From CAYWVK01 sp964461865 (lineage in GTDB: Bacteria; Patescibacteriota; Microgenomatia; Levybacterales; UBA12049): a stretch of DNA of 26,133 nt. The notes under the pieces were generated by a model. It did no database searches, was not told the DNA's origin, and saw only the letters and a program-made list of their open reading frames with translations. The position numbers and the translations under genes were made by a program. Location of the stretch: contig CAYWVK010000006.1 in the NCBI GenBank assembly GCA_964461865.1, positions 1 to 26,133 on the forward strand, written 5' to 3'. Shown here one piece after another: positions 15,883-22,793 of the stretch (the stretch's first letter is position 1; every line of letters starts with the position of its first letter).

Positions 15883-17712
15883 ATGAAAAAAATACTTTTT
15901 TTCATATTTACGCTTTTTTTAATATTAACCCCTTTGAAGTTAGCTTTTGCTGCCGCTGATTCACAATCAGATTATAACGTTATTTATTCTGTTTATGAAA
16001 ATGAAAATACCCATGTTAATATGGAAATCACTCTTACAAATAACGAAGCTGATTCGTTTTTCACTTCATACAAGCTACAACTTGGATATATTGATGTTAA
16101 AAATTTAAAAGCATCTGATACTAAAGGCTCAATTATTCCAAGGGTTGAAAAAAATCAAAAAGGAAGCTTAATTGAGCTTAGTTTTAACGATAAAGTTATA
16201 GGAGAAGGAGAAAAGCTAGTTTTTAATCTTTCTTTTGATACCAGCGAAGCAGCTGAAAACAGAGGAAATGTTTGGCAAATAAATATACCTGGAATTTCAT
16301 CAAAAAACGATTTCAATTCTTTTAATATAAATGTTTATTATCCACCTTCATTTGGAAAACCGGTATACATAAAGCCAAATATTCCCGGTGCTTTATCAAA
16401 AAATGAACTATCATTTAATAAAGAAGAACTTGGGACATCCGGAATTTCAATAGCGTTTGGTAATTATCAAATATATTCCTTTGATTTATCTTATCATCTC
16501 AAAAATTCAAATTTATATCCTGTAAAAACAGAAATTGCCATTCCTCCTGAAACAAATTATCAGGAAATTATTTTAAATGACATGATCCCAAAACCAAACA
16601 ACATTAAGGTTGATAAAGATGGAAACTGGCTTGCAGAATACACACTTAACCCATCTGAGGTAAAACGAATAAGAGTCTTAGGCAAAGCTAAAGTCAATCT
16701 TAATCCTAAAGAAGAATTAATAAGCGAAAAAGAAAGGAAAAATTATCTTTTAGAAAAAAAATATTGGGATATAAAAAATTCAAAAATTAAAGAATTAGCT
16801 GATGATCTAAAAACTCCTTATGCAATTTATCAATTTGTAGTAAAGAATTTAACATATGATTTTTCAAGAGTTACATCTAAAAGCGAAAGAATCGGTGCAA
16901 AAGAAATTTTAAATAATCCAAAATCTGCAGTTTGTCTTGAGTTTACAGATCTTTTTATTACACTATCAAGAGCCGCCGGTATTCCAGCAAGAGAAATAAA
17001 TGGATTTGCATATGCAAAAAATGCTGAAGAAAGACCAATATCACTGGTCAAAGACGTATTACATGCATGGCCAGAATATTATGATGATGATTTAAATACA
17101 TGGAGGATGGTAGACCCAACTTGGGGAAATACAACGGGCGGCATAGACTATTATTTTGTACTGGATACTGACCACTTTGCATTTATCAGAAAAGGGATTG
17201 ACAGTAGCTATCCTGTTCCTCCCGGCGGTTATAAGCTAAAAGAAAGTGATGAACAAAAAGATGTTTTAGTAGAGCTGGACTCAGAATTTGAAAAAATTGA
17301 GACATTTGATATCAAAACTAATTTTGCCAATCCTTCATTTTCGGCAATTCCTGTAAAAGGAAGCATAGTAGTAAAAAATAATGGAAATACCATGATGGAA
17401 AATAAAACCATAAACATATCAACAAATTTTCTAACCCCAAATAAAAAAGAATTAATAATAGAAAAAATTCCTCCATTTGCATTTATAGATACTGAAATTG
17501 CGTTTGATAAAACTCCTTTTTTGACAAAGACAAAAGATATTATTAAAATACAACTCGATAAAAAAGAGGTATTTGCTAATATAGAAATTACTCCGTTTTA
17601 CATTAGCAAAACAATTATCTTAGGAGGAATTATTAGTGCTATATTCATCATCATCATATCAATTATTATCTACTGGTCCAGGCGTATATTTATTCTTAGA
17701 TCAAAAAAATAA
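15883..17712 (+). CDS. Secreted, membrane-anchored transglutaminase-like protein
   Basis: 609 residues. A Sec signal peptide (1-24, ending AFAA) leads into about 270 residues of beta-rich extracellular sequence, then a transglutaminase-like papain-fold domain (about 300-430) with a full catalytic triad: C351 in SAVCLEFTDLFITLSRAAGIPAR, shown here as SAVCLEF and AAGIPAR, H394 in LHAWPEYY and D411 in WRMVDPTWG. A beta-sandwich region follows, then one C-terminal membrane helix (about 575-597) and a basic tail (SRRIFILRSKK) that should stay inside. Such proteins are often peptidases or cross-linking enzymes of the cell surface; the substrate is unknown. Why it sits between uvrA and uvrC is unclear. 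Its last 77 bases also encode the UvrC N-terminus. Confidence 0.88.
   Translation: MKKILFFIFTLFLILTPLKLAFAAADSQSDYNVIYSVYENENTHVNMEITLTNNEADSFFTSYKLQLGYIDVKNLKASDTKGSIIPRVEKNQKGSLIELSFNDKVIGEGEKLVFNLSFDTSEAAENRGNVWQINIPGISSKNDFNSFNINVYYPPSFGKPVYIKPNIPGALSKNELSFNKEELGTSGISIAFGNYQIYSFDLSYHLKNSNLYPVKTEIAIPPETNYQEIILNDMIPKPNNIKVDKDGNWLAEYTLNPSEVKRIRVLGKAKVNLNPKEELISEKERKNYLLEKKYWDIKNSKIKELADDLKTPYAIYQFVVKNLTYDFSRVTSKSERIGAKEILNNPKSAVCLEFTDLFITLSRAAGIPAREINGFAYAKNAEERPISLVKDVLHAWPEYYDDDLNTWRMVDPTWGNTTGGIDYYFVLDTDHFAFIRKGIDSSYPVPPGGYKLKESDEQKDVLVELDSEFEKIETFDIKTNFANPSFSAIPVKGSIVVKNNGNTMMENKTINISTNFLTPNKKELIIEKIPPFAFIDTEIAFDKTPFLTKTKDIIKIQLDKKEVFANIEITPFYISKTIILGGIISAIFIIIISIIIYWSRRIFILRSKK
17622..17627 (+). 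promoter_or_regulatory. Shine-Dalgarno site for uvrC inside the upstream gene
   Basis: AGGAGG, 8 bases before GTG 17636. It sits in the coding sequence of the transglutaminase-like protein's membrane helix and fixes the uvrC start. Confidence 0.75.
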
Positions 17713-18904
17713 AATTTTATACGTTGGTAAAGCTAAAAATTTAAGAGAGAGGGTTTCTAGTTATTTCACCTCAAAACAACTCGGAGAAAAAACAGCCAAG
17801 CTTGTAGTAAATATTAAAAAAATAGAAACAATTGAAACATACTCAGAAGTAAACTCATTGGTATTGGAAGCAAGTTTAATTAGAAAATATAAGCCCGAAT
17901 ACAACATTAAATTCACTGATGATAAAGCATATTTATATATTAAAATAACAATTAAAGATAAATATCCAAAAGTTTTGGTCTCAAGAAAAATTGACGATAA
18001 ATTATCACTTTTTTTTGGACCTTATCCAAACGCAAATGCTTTAAGGTTAGTGTTAAAAACAATCAGGAAAATATTTCCGTATCAAGGAGTAAAGAATCAT
18101 CCAAAATCCATTTGTTTATATAACCACTTAGGTCTTTGCCCCTGTCCTGAATTCTTTCAACTAAAAGACTATAAACAAAAAAATATAAAATATATAATTC
18201 GTTTTTTAAACGGCGAAAACAAAAAAATAATAAAAGGATTAGAGAAAGAAAGAAATAATTTAAGTAAACATGAAAAATACGAAGAAGCTAAAATCATGCA
18301 GGACAAAATTGATGCTATTAATTTAATAACAAATCCTGATAATAAAATATTTGATTTTGAAACAAATCCTAATCTAGCAATAGACATAAGAAATAACCAA
18401 CTTAATGAGCTTATAAAAACACTTAATTTGAAAGGATATGAAATAAAAAAATTATCAAGAATAGAATGTTTTGATGTTTCAAATATATCAGGTTTAGCAA
18501 CTGTTGGATCAATGGTTGTTTTTAAGAATGGAGAAGCAGAAAAAAGTGAATATAAAAAATTTAAACTAAGAAATACAACAAAACAAAATGATTTTTTATC
18601 GATGCAGGAATTAATCGGCAGAAGATTAAATCACCAGGAATGGAAAATACCTGATTTAATTATCGTTGATGGAGGAAAACCTCAAGTTCGAGCAGCGTTA
18701 GATGTGTTAAGTGAAAAAAATATTAAAATACCAACAATAGGACTTGCTAAAAAAGAAGAAGTAATAATCACTTTTAATTTTTTAGAGATAAAATTAAAAT
18801 ACGACTCTAGTGCTTTATTATTACTTAGAAAAATACGTGATGAAGCACATAGGTTTGCAATAAGTTATCACAAAAAACTAAGGCTTAAATCCTCTTTTAA
18901 TTAA
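17636..18904 (+). CDS. uvrC: Excinuclease ABC subunit UvrC, lacking the C-terminal HhH domain
   Basis: The dual-incision nuclease of excision repair. Domains: GIY-YIG nuclease (GVY 16-18, YVG 29-31, catalytic E78 in VLEASLIRKYKPEYN) for the 3' cut; the cysteine cluster C160/C168/C170 equivalent to the reported iron-sulfur region; UVR motif (about 200-230, HEKYEEAKIMQDKIDA) that binds UvrB; RNase H-like nuclease with D280 (ECFDVSNISG), D345 (IIVDGGKPQ) and H405 (DEAHRFAI) for the 5' cut. It stops at 422 residues, whereas typical UvrC is ~600 with tandem helix-hairpin-helix motifs, which are absent. The GTG start overlaps the previous gene by 77 bases in another frame; the GIY motif needs residues upstream of that gene's stop, and the AGGAGG supports it. 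Confidence 0.93.
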   Translation: MLYSSSSYQLLSTGPGVYLFLDQKNKILYVGKAKNLRERVSSYFTSKQLGEKTAKLVVNIKKIETIETYSEVNSLVLEASLIRKYKPEYNIKFTDDKAYLYIKITIKDKYPKVLVSRKIDDKLSLFFGPYPNANALRLVLKTIRKIFPYQGVKNHPKSICLYNHLGLCPCPEFFQLKDYKQKNIKYIIRFLNGENKKIIKGLEKERNNLSKHEKYEEAKIMQDKIDAINLITNPDNKIFDFETNPNLAIDIRNNQLNELIKTLNLKGYEIKKLSRIECFDVSNISGLATVGSMVVFKNGEAEKSEYKKFKLRNTTKQNDFLSMQELIGRRLNHQEWKIPDLIIVDGGKPQVRAALDVLSEKNIKIPTIGLAKKEEVIITFNFLEIKLKYDSSALLLLRKIRDEAHRFAISYHKKLRLKSSFN

Positions 18905-18906
18905 GG

Positions 18907-20271
18907 TTACTTTCTTAATATTTCAAAAACATACGGATTTATCAAAAATGAAGCCGGGACATCATCAAGTAAGTATTTTTGAAAATCTAAATAGATAGTT
19001 CTTCTTTTTTCCATATCTAATATTTTTCTTCCATCTTCTAATAATTTGTCTATTCTTAAATTCTTATATTTCGTAATATTATTTTGCTGATCTGAATGCC
19101 AAAGAGAATATTGATCAGGATCTTTAGGGATACTATATTCACCAAGAAACATCTGGAAATTATCAGGTCTTTGATCTACAACTTCAATTTTGATTTCTAC
19201 GCCTAATTCATTAGTCCACACTTTTTTTATTTCTTCTGCAATTTTATTATGCTTTCTTAATGTTTTTAGCTCTAATTTAAAGGTCGCGCTTTGACTTGCA
19301 GCCTCTTTTGCTTCTTCTAGCAATTCTCTTGCTGTTTTTAAATCCTGAAGCTTACTATTTAGCTCTCCTTTATTTACCCAAATATCTAAATAATACGGAG
19401 TATGATTTCTTATTCCCTGAGAAAAACTGTCCGGTAATGAATAATCTAAAGCTTTTCTTAATTTTTTATCGGATAAAAAACTATCCTGATTGTTATAAAA
19501 AATTGAAACTAATGTAAATTCGTCTGTTTTTTTTGATACAGTAGAATTTTTAAATTCATAAAAATTTGTATCCTTGAAACTAGTATCCTGAACACCCATT
19601 ATTTTTGATACTTCACCGAGCATAAATGCCATTTTTAATGCCTCTTCTGTAGGATAAAATTGATAAGTAACAATGTTTCTGTTGTCTATATTTTCAAGAA
19701 TTAAACTTTGAACAAAATTTCCATTAAGATTTAATTTTTTTATTTTATAATCACCAACACCCACGAAATCTTTTTTGTAAATAGGCTGTGAAACTGTAAT
19801 TAAAAAGGGTGCATATGTTTCCTTAAGATTAAAAATAAGCGTATATTTATCTGGTTTTTCCAAAATAACGTCTCTAAAATTATAATTTATTTCTTCTGAG
19901 GTTAAAGGCGTACCGTCTGAAAAATATACTTCTTTTTTTAACTTAAATACATATGTTTTTCCACTATTTTTTATTTCCCAAGACTCAGCTACACCCGAAC
20001 TTACCGTACCATCTTTACTAAGTTTTGTTAAACCCGCAGAAACTTTTTCCAAAACTACCGACGGCATAGAATCAATTGTATATGTACCTATCATTCCAAT
20101 TTCTTCATGTTGAATAAATGGAATTTTACTTATAATATAGGGCAAACTTGTTCTTATAATAAAAAAAGCTAGCAAGCCTAGTGCAAATGAAAAAAGAATT
20201 GTTTTTCCCCATTTTTTTAGATAGGCTTTAATTAACCAGAAATATAACCGCCTTCTTTTTAAAATTACCAT
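18907..20271 (-). CDS. Membrane-anchored solute-binding protein, family 5 (oligopeptide/DppA type)
   Basis: 454 residues from ATG 20271, starting 2 bases after the secG stop; an earlier in-frame start at 20343 would lie deep inside secG and is rejected. A basic N-terminus and one membrane helix (about 22-45) anchor an extracellular domain with the SBP_bac_5 pattern: ESWEIKNSGKTYVFKLKKEV, FSDGTPLTSEEINYNF, LRKALDYSLP and, near the end, a DPDQYSLWHSDQ segment. It is shorter than DppA/OppA (~530). No permease or ATPase genes are adjacent, so its partner transporter, if any, lies elsewhere. Its place after secG suggests co-expression. The helix is not a lipoprotein signal, because there is no lipobox cysteine. 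Confidence 0.85.
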   Translation of the reverse strand: MVILKRRRLYFWLIKAYLKKWGKTILFSFALGLLAFFIIRTSLPYIISKIPFIQHEEIGMIGTYTIDSMPSVVLEKVSAGLTKLSKDGTVSSGVAESWEIKNSGKTYVFKLKKEVYFSDGTPLTSEEINYNFRDVILEKPDKYTLIFNLKETYAPFLITVSQPIYKKDFVGVGDYKIKKLNLNGNFVQSLILENIDNRNIVTYQFYPTEEALKMAFMLGEVSKIMGVQDTSFKDTNFYEFKNSTVSKKTDEFTLVSIFYNNQDSFLSDKKLRKALDYSLPDSFSQGIRNHTPYYLDIWVNKGELNSKLQDLKTARELLEEAKEAASQSATFKLELKTLRKHNKIAEEIKKVWTNELGVEIKIEVVDQRPDNFQMFLGEYSIPKDPDQYSLWHSDQQNNITKYKNLRIDKLLEDGRKILDMEKRRTIYLDFQKYLLDDVPASFLINPYVFEILRK

Positions 20272-20273
20272 AT

Positions 20274-20489
20274 TTATCTTTGAGGGATTAGTAAGATAAT
20301 CGATAGTACAGCAAAAAGCACAGCTAAAATTATTGTTATCCAATAAAGTAATTTTTCTACACTTCTTTTGCTTCTATAAACCTCTCCGCCGCCGCCAAAT
20401 GCACCTGATAATCCGCTACCTTGAGACTGAAGCAAAATTACTGCTATTAATCCTATTGCTATTACTATTATTACTGCATTTAGAATCAT
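20274..20489 (-). CDS. secG: Protein translocase subunit SecG
   Basis: A 71-residue SecYEG subunit with two membrane helices (about 4-20 and 48-67) joined by the conserved loop LLQSQGSGLSGAFGGGGEVYRSKRSVEKLL, given here by its parts QSQGSGLSGAFGGGG and RSKRSVEKLL. Length and motifs are standard. It helps move unfolded proteins across the membrane. A promoter with -10 box 7 bases before the ATG makes it the first gene of a two-gene unit with the solute-binding protein. Confidence 0.94.
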   Translation of the reverse strand: MILNAVIIVIAIGLIAVILLQSQGSGLSGAFGGGGEVYRSKRSVEKLLYWITIILAVLFAVLSIILLIPQR

Positions 20490-20496
20490 GAATTAG

Positions 20497-20525
20497 ATTA
20501 TATCTTTTTTATATTTTTAATTCAA
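20497..20525 (-). promoter_or_regulatory. secG promoter, predicted leaderless
   Basis: Minus strand TTGAAT (20525-20520), 17-base spacer, TATAAT (20502-20497), then 7 bases to ATG 20489. There is no room for a ribosome-binding site, so a leaderless mRNA is expected. Confidence 0.7.
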
Positions 20526-20528
20526 ACG

Positions 20529-20939
20529 CTATTTTTTGTATCTGAACAACCAGGTAACAAATGATACAAAAAAAGATTGGCAAAATGAAACAACAACAAA
20601 AGCAAAAAATATATTAAAATAAATCTTAGGAATAACAAACCCTGCTAAACTTATCCCTTTAAAAGTAAAGGCCTCAATTGCTATACCTCCAACAAACACT
20701 GTTAATAAATAAAATATTATTATATTTGTAAAAATTGAAAAAAAGCCAAGTGTTAAAAAATTAAGCGGGGCAGAGAAAAAGTTTAAAATAGGTTTGACTA
20801 TTAAGAATAATAAAGATAATGCGAGTCCTCCTGCTATAAAAGTCCAAAATCCTCCAGATACTTTAACACCTTCTAAAAACAGTGATATAAAATATATCGA
20901 TACTGCGTTTAAAATTGTATTTCTTAATAATGTTTTCAT
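20529..20939 (-). CDS. YvlD / phage holin family IV-type membrane protein
   Basis: 136 residues with four hydrophobic helices (about 8-22, 32-48, 62-85, 108-131). The motif LIVKPILNFFSAPLNFLTLG between helices 2 and 3 is the signature of the Phage_holin_4_2/YvlD family. Despite the name, chromosomal members are not known lysis proteins and their role is unclear, though the Bacillus relative belongs to an envelope-stress operon. No phage genes lie nearby. It is transcribed from a promoter at 20979-20950 and ends 39 bases before the secG start. Confidence 0.85.
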   Translation of the reverse strand: MKTLLRNTILNAVSIYFISLFLEGVKVSGGFWTFIAGGLALSLLFLIVKPILNFFSAPLNFLTLGFFSIFTNIIIFYLLTVFVGGIAIEAFTFKGISLAGFVIPKIYFNIFFAFVVVSFCQSFFVSFVTWLFRYKK

Positions 20940-20949
20940 CGTTAATTTT

Positions 20950-21015
20950 ATGCTAGCAGATGTAAAATAGCGCTGTCAATTTTGCCTTGCTTAATTTTAA
21001 TTGATAGAGTATTAT
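20950..21015. promoter_or_regulatory. Interleaved divergent promoters for YvlD-like and DUF2130 genes
   Basis: Minus strand: TTGACA (20979-20974), 18-base spacer, TAGCAT (20955-20950), 10 bases before ATG 20939. Plus strand: TTGCTT (20987-20992), 17-base spacer, TATTAT (21010-21015), 14 bases before ATG 21030. The -10 boxes are imperfect; spacing is good. Confidence 0.5.
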
Positions 21016-21029
21016 TTTAACAATAAGTT

Positions 21030-22145
21030 ATGAAAACTATAAAAGTATCAATAAAAGATGAAAATACCCTTATTCTTCAAGAAGACGCCAATAAGGGCGA
21101 TTTGATTGACTTGAAGTCACTCCATGATCTTGATATTGATAAAACTACAATAGCAGATGTAGTCAAATCAATTAAACTTGACAAATTTAATGAAGAGTTA
21201 CAAAAAAAAGTTAAAGCAGAGACTGAATCGATTAAACGTGAAAACGATCTTAGAAAAGAAATTGCTGTTACTAAGGCTGTTAGTGATGTCGAGAGAGAAC
21301 GAGATGGATTAAAGATAGAACTAGCTAATACCAAGGAAAAATATGAAGAGAAAATTAAAGATCGTGACGACGCGATAGAGCGCCTCAAAGACATGAAAAT
21401 AAAACTTTCTACAAAAATGGTTGGAGAATCTCTTGAACAACATTGCCAAAATGAATTTAATAAAATTCGAATAACAGCATTTCCAAATGCATACTTTGAA
21501 AAAGACAATGATTTTAGTAGCGGTAACAAGGGTGATTATATTTTTCGTGATCCAACAGAAGGAATAGAATCTATATCAATTATGTTTGAAATGAAAAACG
21601 AGAATGATACGACAGAAACAAAAAAGAAAAATGAAGATTTTCTTGCCAAGCTAGATAGAGATCGCAAAGAAAAAAACTGCGAATATGCTATTCTTGTTTC
21701 TTTGTTAGAGGCAGACAGTGACTTATATAATCAGGGCATTGTTGATGTGTCATACAAATATCCTAAGATGTACGTAATAAGGCCGCAATTTTTTATACCA
21801 ATGATTACATTACTCAAAAATGCTGCTGAAAAATCCCTAGCAGTAAAAAATGAATTAGCAACAATAAGAAATCAAAATATAGACATAACCACGTTTGAAG
21901 ATGATGTAAACAATTGGAAAACTAATTGGCTTACCTCTATAAAGAATGCTGCCCAAAAACATAGTGATGCAGTAGAACAAATAAATAAAGCCATAAAAGA
22001 CCTGGAAAAGGTTCGAGACGCCCTAACTATATCGGATAAGCATTTATTAGCAGCTGAAAATAAAATGGATGACCTAACTGTTAAAAAATTAACACGCAAA
22101 AACCCCACTATGGCTGCTGAATTTAATAAACTAAAAAAGAAATAA
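21030..22145 (+). CDS. DUF2130-family protein with a PD-(D/E)XK nuclease-like core
   Basis: 371 residues. A long charged coiled coil (about 50-127) precedes a compact domain with KMVGESLEQHCQNEF (E133, E136), FPNAYFEKDND, SGNKGDYIF (D169) and SIMFEMKNEND (E187-x-K189), the acid-D-ExK order of the PD-(D/E)XK nuclease fold, then AKLDRDRKEKNCEYAILVSLLE. This is the layout of DUF2130 (PF09903) proteins, whose function is unknown. A second helical region (about 265-345) is likely coiled coil. No signal peptide; cytoplasmic. The gene has mixed base composition (28-40% G+C between lines). Nuclease activity is an inference from motifs. It diverges from the YvlD-like gene and precedes rnhB by 27 bases. 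Confidence 0.82.
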   Translation: MKTIKVSIKDENTLILQEDANKGDLIDLKSLHDLDIDKTTIADVVKSIKLDKFNEELQKKVKAETESIKRENDLRKEIAVTKAVSDVERERDGLKIELANTKEKYEEKIKDRDDAIERLKDMKIKLSTKMVGESLEQHCQNEFNKIRITAFPNAYFEKDNDFSSGNKGDYIFRDPTEGIESISIMFEMKNENDTTETKKKNEDFLAKLDRDRKEKNCEYAILVSLLEADSDLYNQGIVDVSYKYPKMYVIRPQFFIPMITLLKNAAEKSLAVKNELATIRNQNIDITTFEDDVNNWKTNWLTSIKNAAQKHSDAVEQINKAIKDLEKVRDALTISDKHLLAAENKMDDLTVKKLTRKNPTMAAEFNKLKKK

Positions 22146-22172
22146 AGCTTTATTATTCTTAGAAAAAAACAA

Positions 22173-22793
22173 ATGGGTAAGAAAAATTCTATTAAACCCT
22201 CTTTTAAAGAAGAGAAAATACTTTGGAAAAAAGGAATAAAATATGTAGTTGGCGTAGATGAAGTAGGAAGAGGGGCGTTTGCAGGTCCTTTAGTTGCCGC
22301 TGCAGTTATTTTTCCGCCTTTTTTTAGTAAACAGCTTGAAATAAATGATTCAAAACTACTTTTAGAGAAGAAAAGAATAAAAATTGCAAAAGAAATTAAA
22401 AAAAATGCATTATCTATCGGAATAGGTAGTACAAGTGTTAATTTTATAAACAAACACGGAATTATAAAGGCAAACCAAAAAGCTTTTTATAATGCAGTAA
22501 AAAATTTAAATAATAAACCTGATTATATTTTAATAGATGCTTTTTATATAAAAAAATTAGATAAATTAATCCAAAAACCAATAATTCATGGAGATTCTAT
22601 ATCTACCACTATTGCTGCAGCCTCTATCATTGCTAAAGTTTACAGAGACAATATTATGATTAATCTTCATAAAAAATACCCTATGTATAATTTTTTAAAC
22701 AATAAGGGGTATGGAACAAAATATCATCGAGATATGATTAAGAAATACGATACATGCAAGCACCACAGAACATGTTTTAACCTAGGAGCTTAA
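22173..22793 (+). CDS. rnhB: Ribonuclease HII
   Basis: Cleaves RNA in RNA-DNA hybrids and nicks at ribonucleotides in DNA. 206 residues with the family set: VVGVDEVGRGAFAGPLVAAA (D29, E30), NDSKLL (59-63), ILIDAF (D122), HGDSIS and TIAAASIIAKVYRD (D159), and a C-terminal NKGYGTKYH motif (GYGT). All acidic metal ligands are kept. There is no ribosome-binding site. The stop overlaps by 4 bases (22790-22793) with the stop of the convergent propeller gene. Confidence 0.96.
   Translation: MGKKNSIKPSFKEEKILWKKGIKYVVGVDEVGRGAFAGPLVAAAVIFPPFFSKQLEINDSKLLLEKKRIKIAKEIKKNALSIGIGSTSVNFINKHGIIKANQKAFYNAVKNLNNKPDYILIDAFYIKKLDKLIQKPIIHGDSISTTIAAASIIAKVYRDNIMINLHKKYPMYNFLNNKGYGTKYHRDMIKKYDTCKHHRTCFNLGA

Noticed and set aside
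20272..20343. Extended N-terminus of the solute-binding protein starting at 20343
   Set aside because: It overlaps secG by 70 bases, and the 24 extra residues do not resemble a signal sequence; ATG 20271 follows the secG stop by 2 bases.
20529..20939. Prophage, suggested by the holin-type family name
   Set aside because: This family is widespread on chromosomes, and no other phage structural or lysis gene is present. The small metallopeptidase at 7834-8211 is likewise not evidence of a phage on its own.
21077..21529. Minus-strand 150-residue frame inside the DUF2130 gene
   Set aside because: Serine/leucine-rich mirror of the lysine/glutamate-rich coiled coil on the plus strand.
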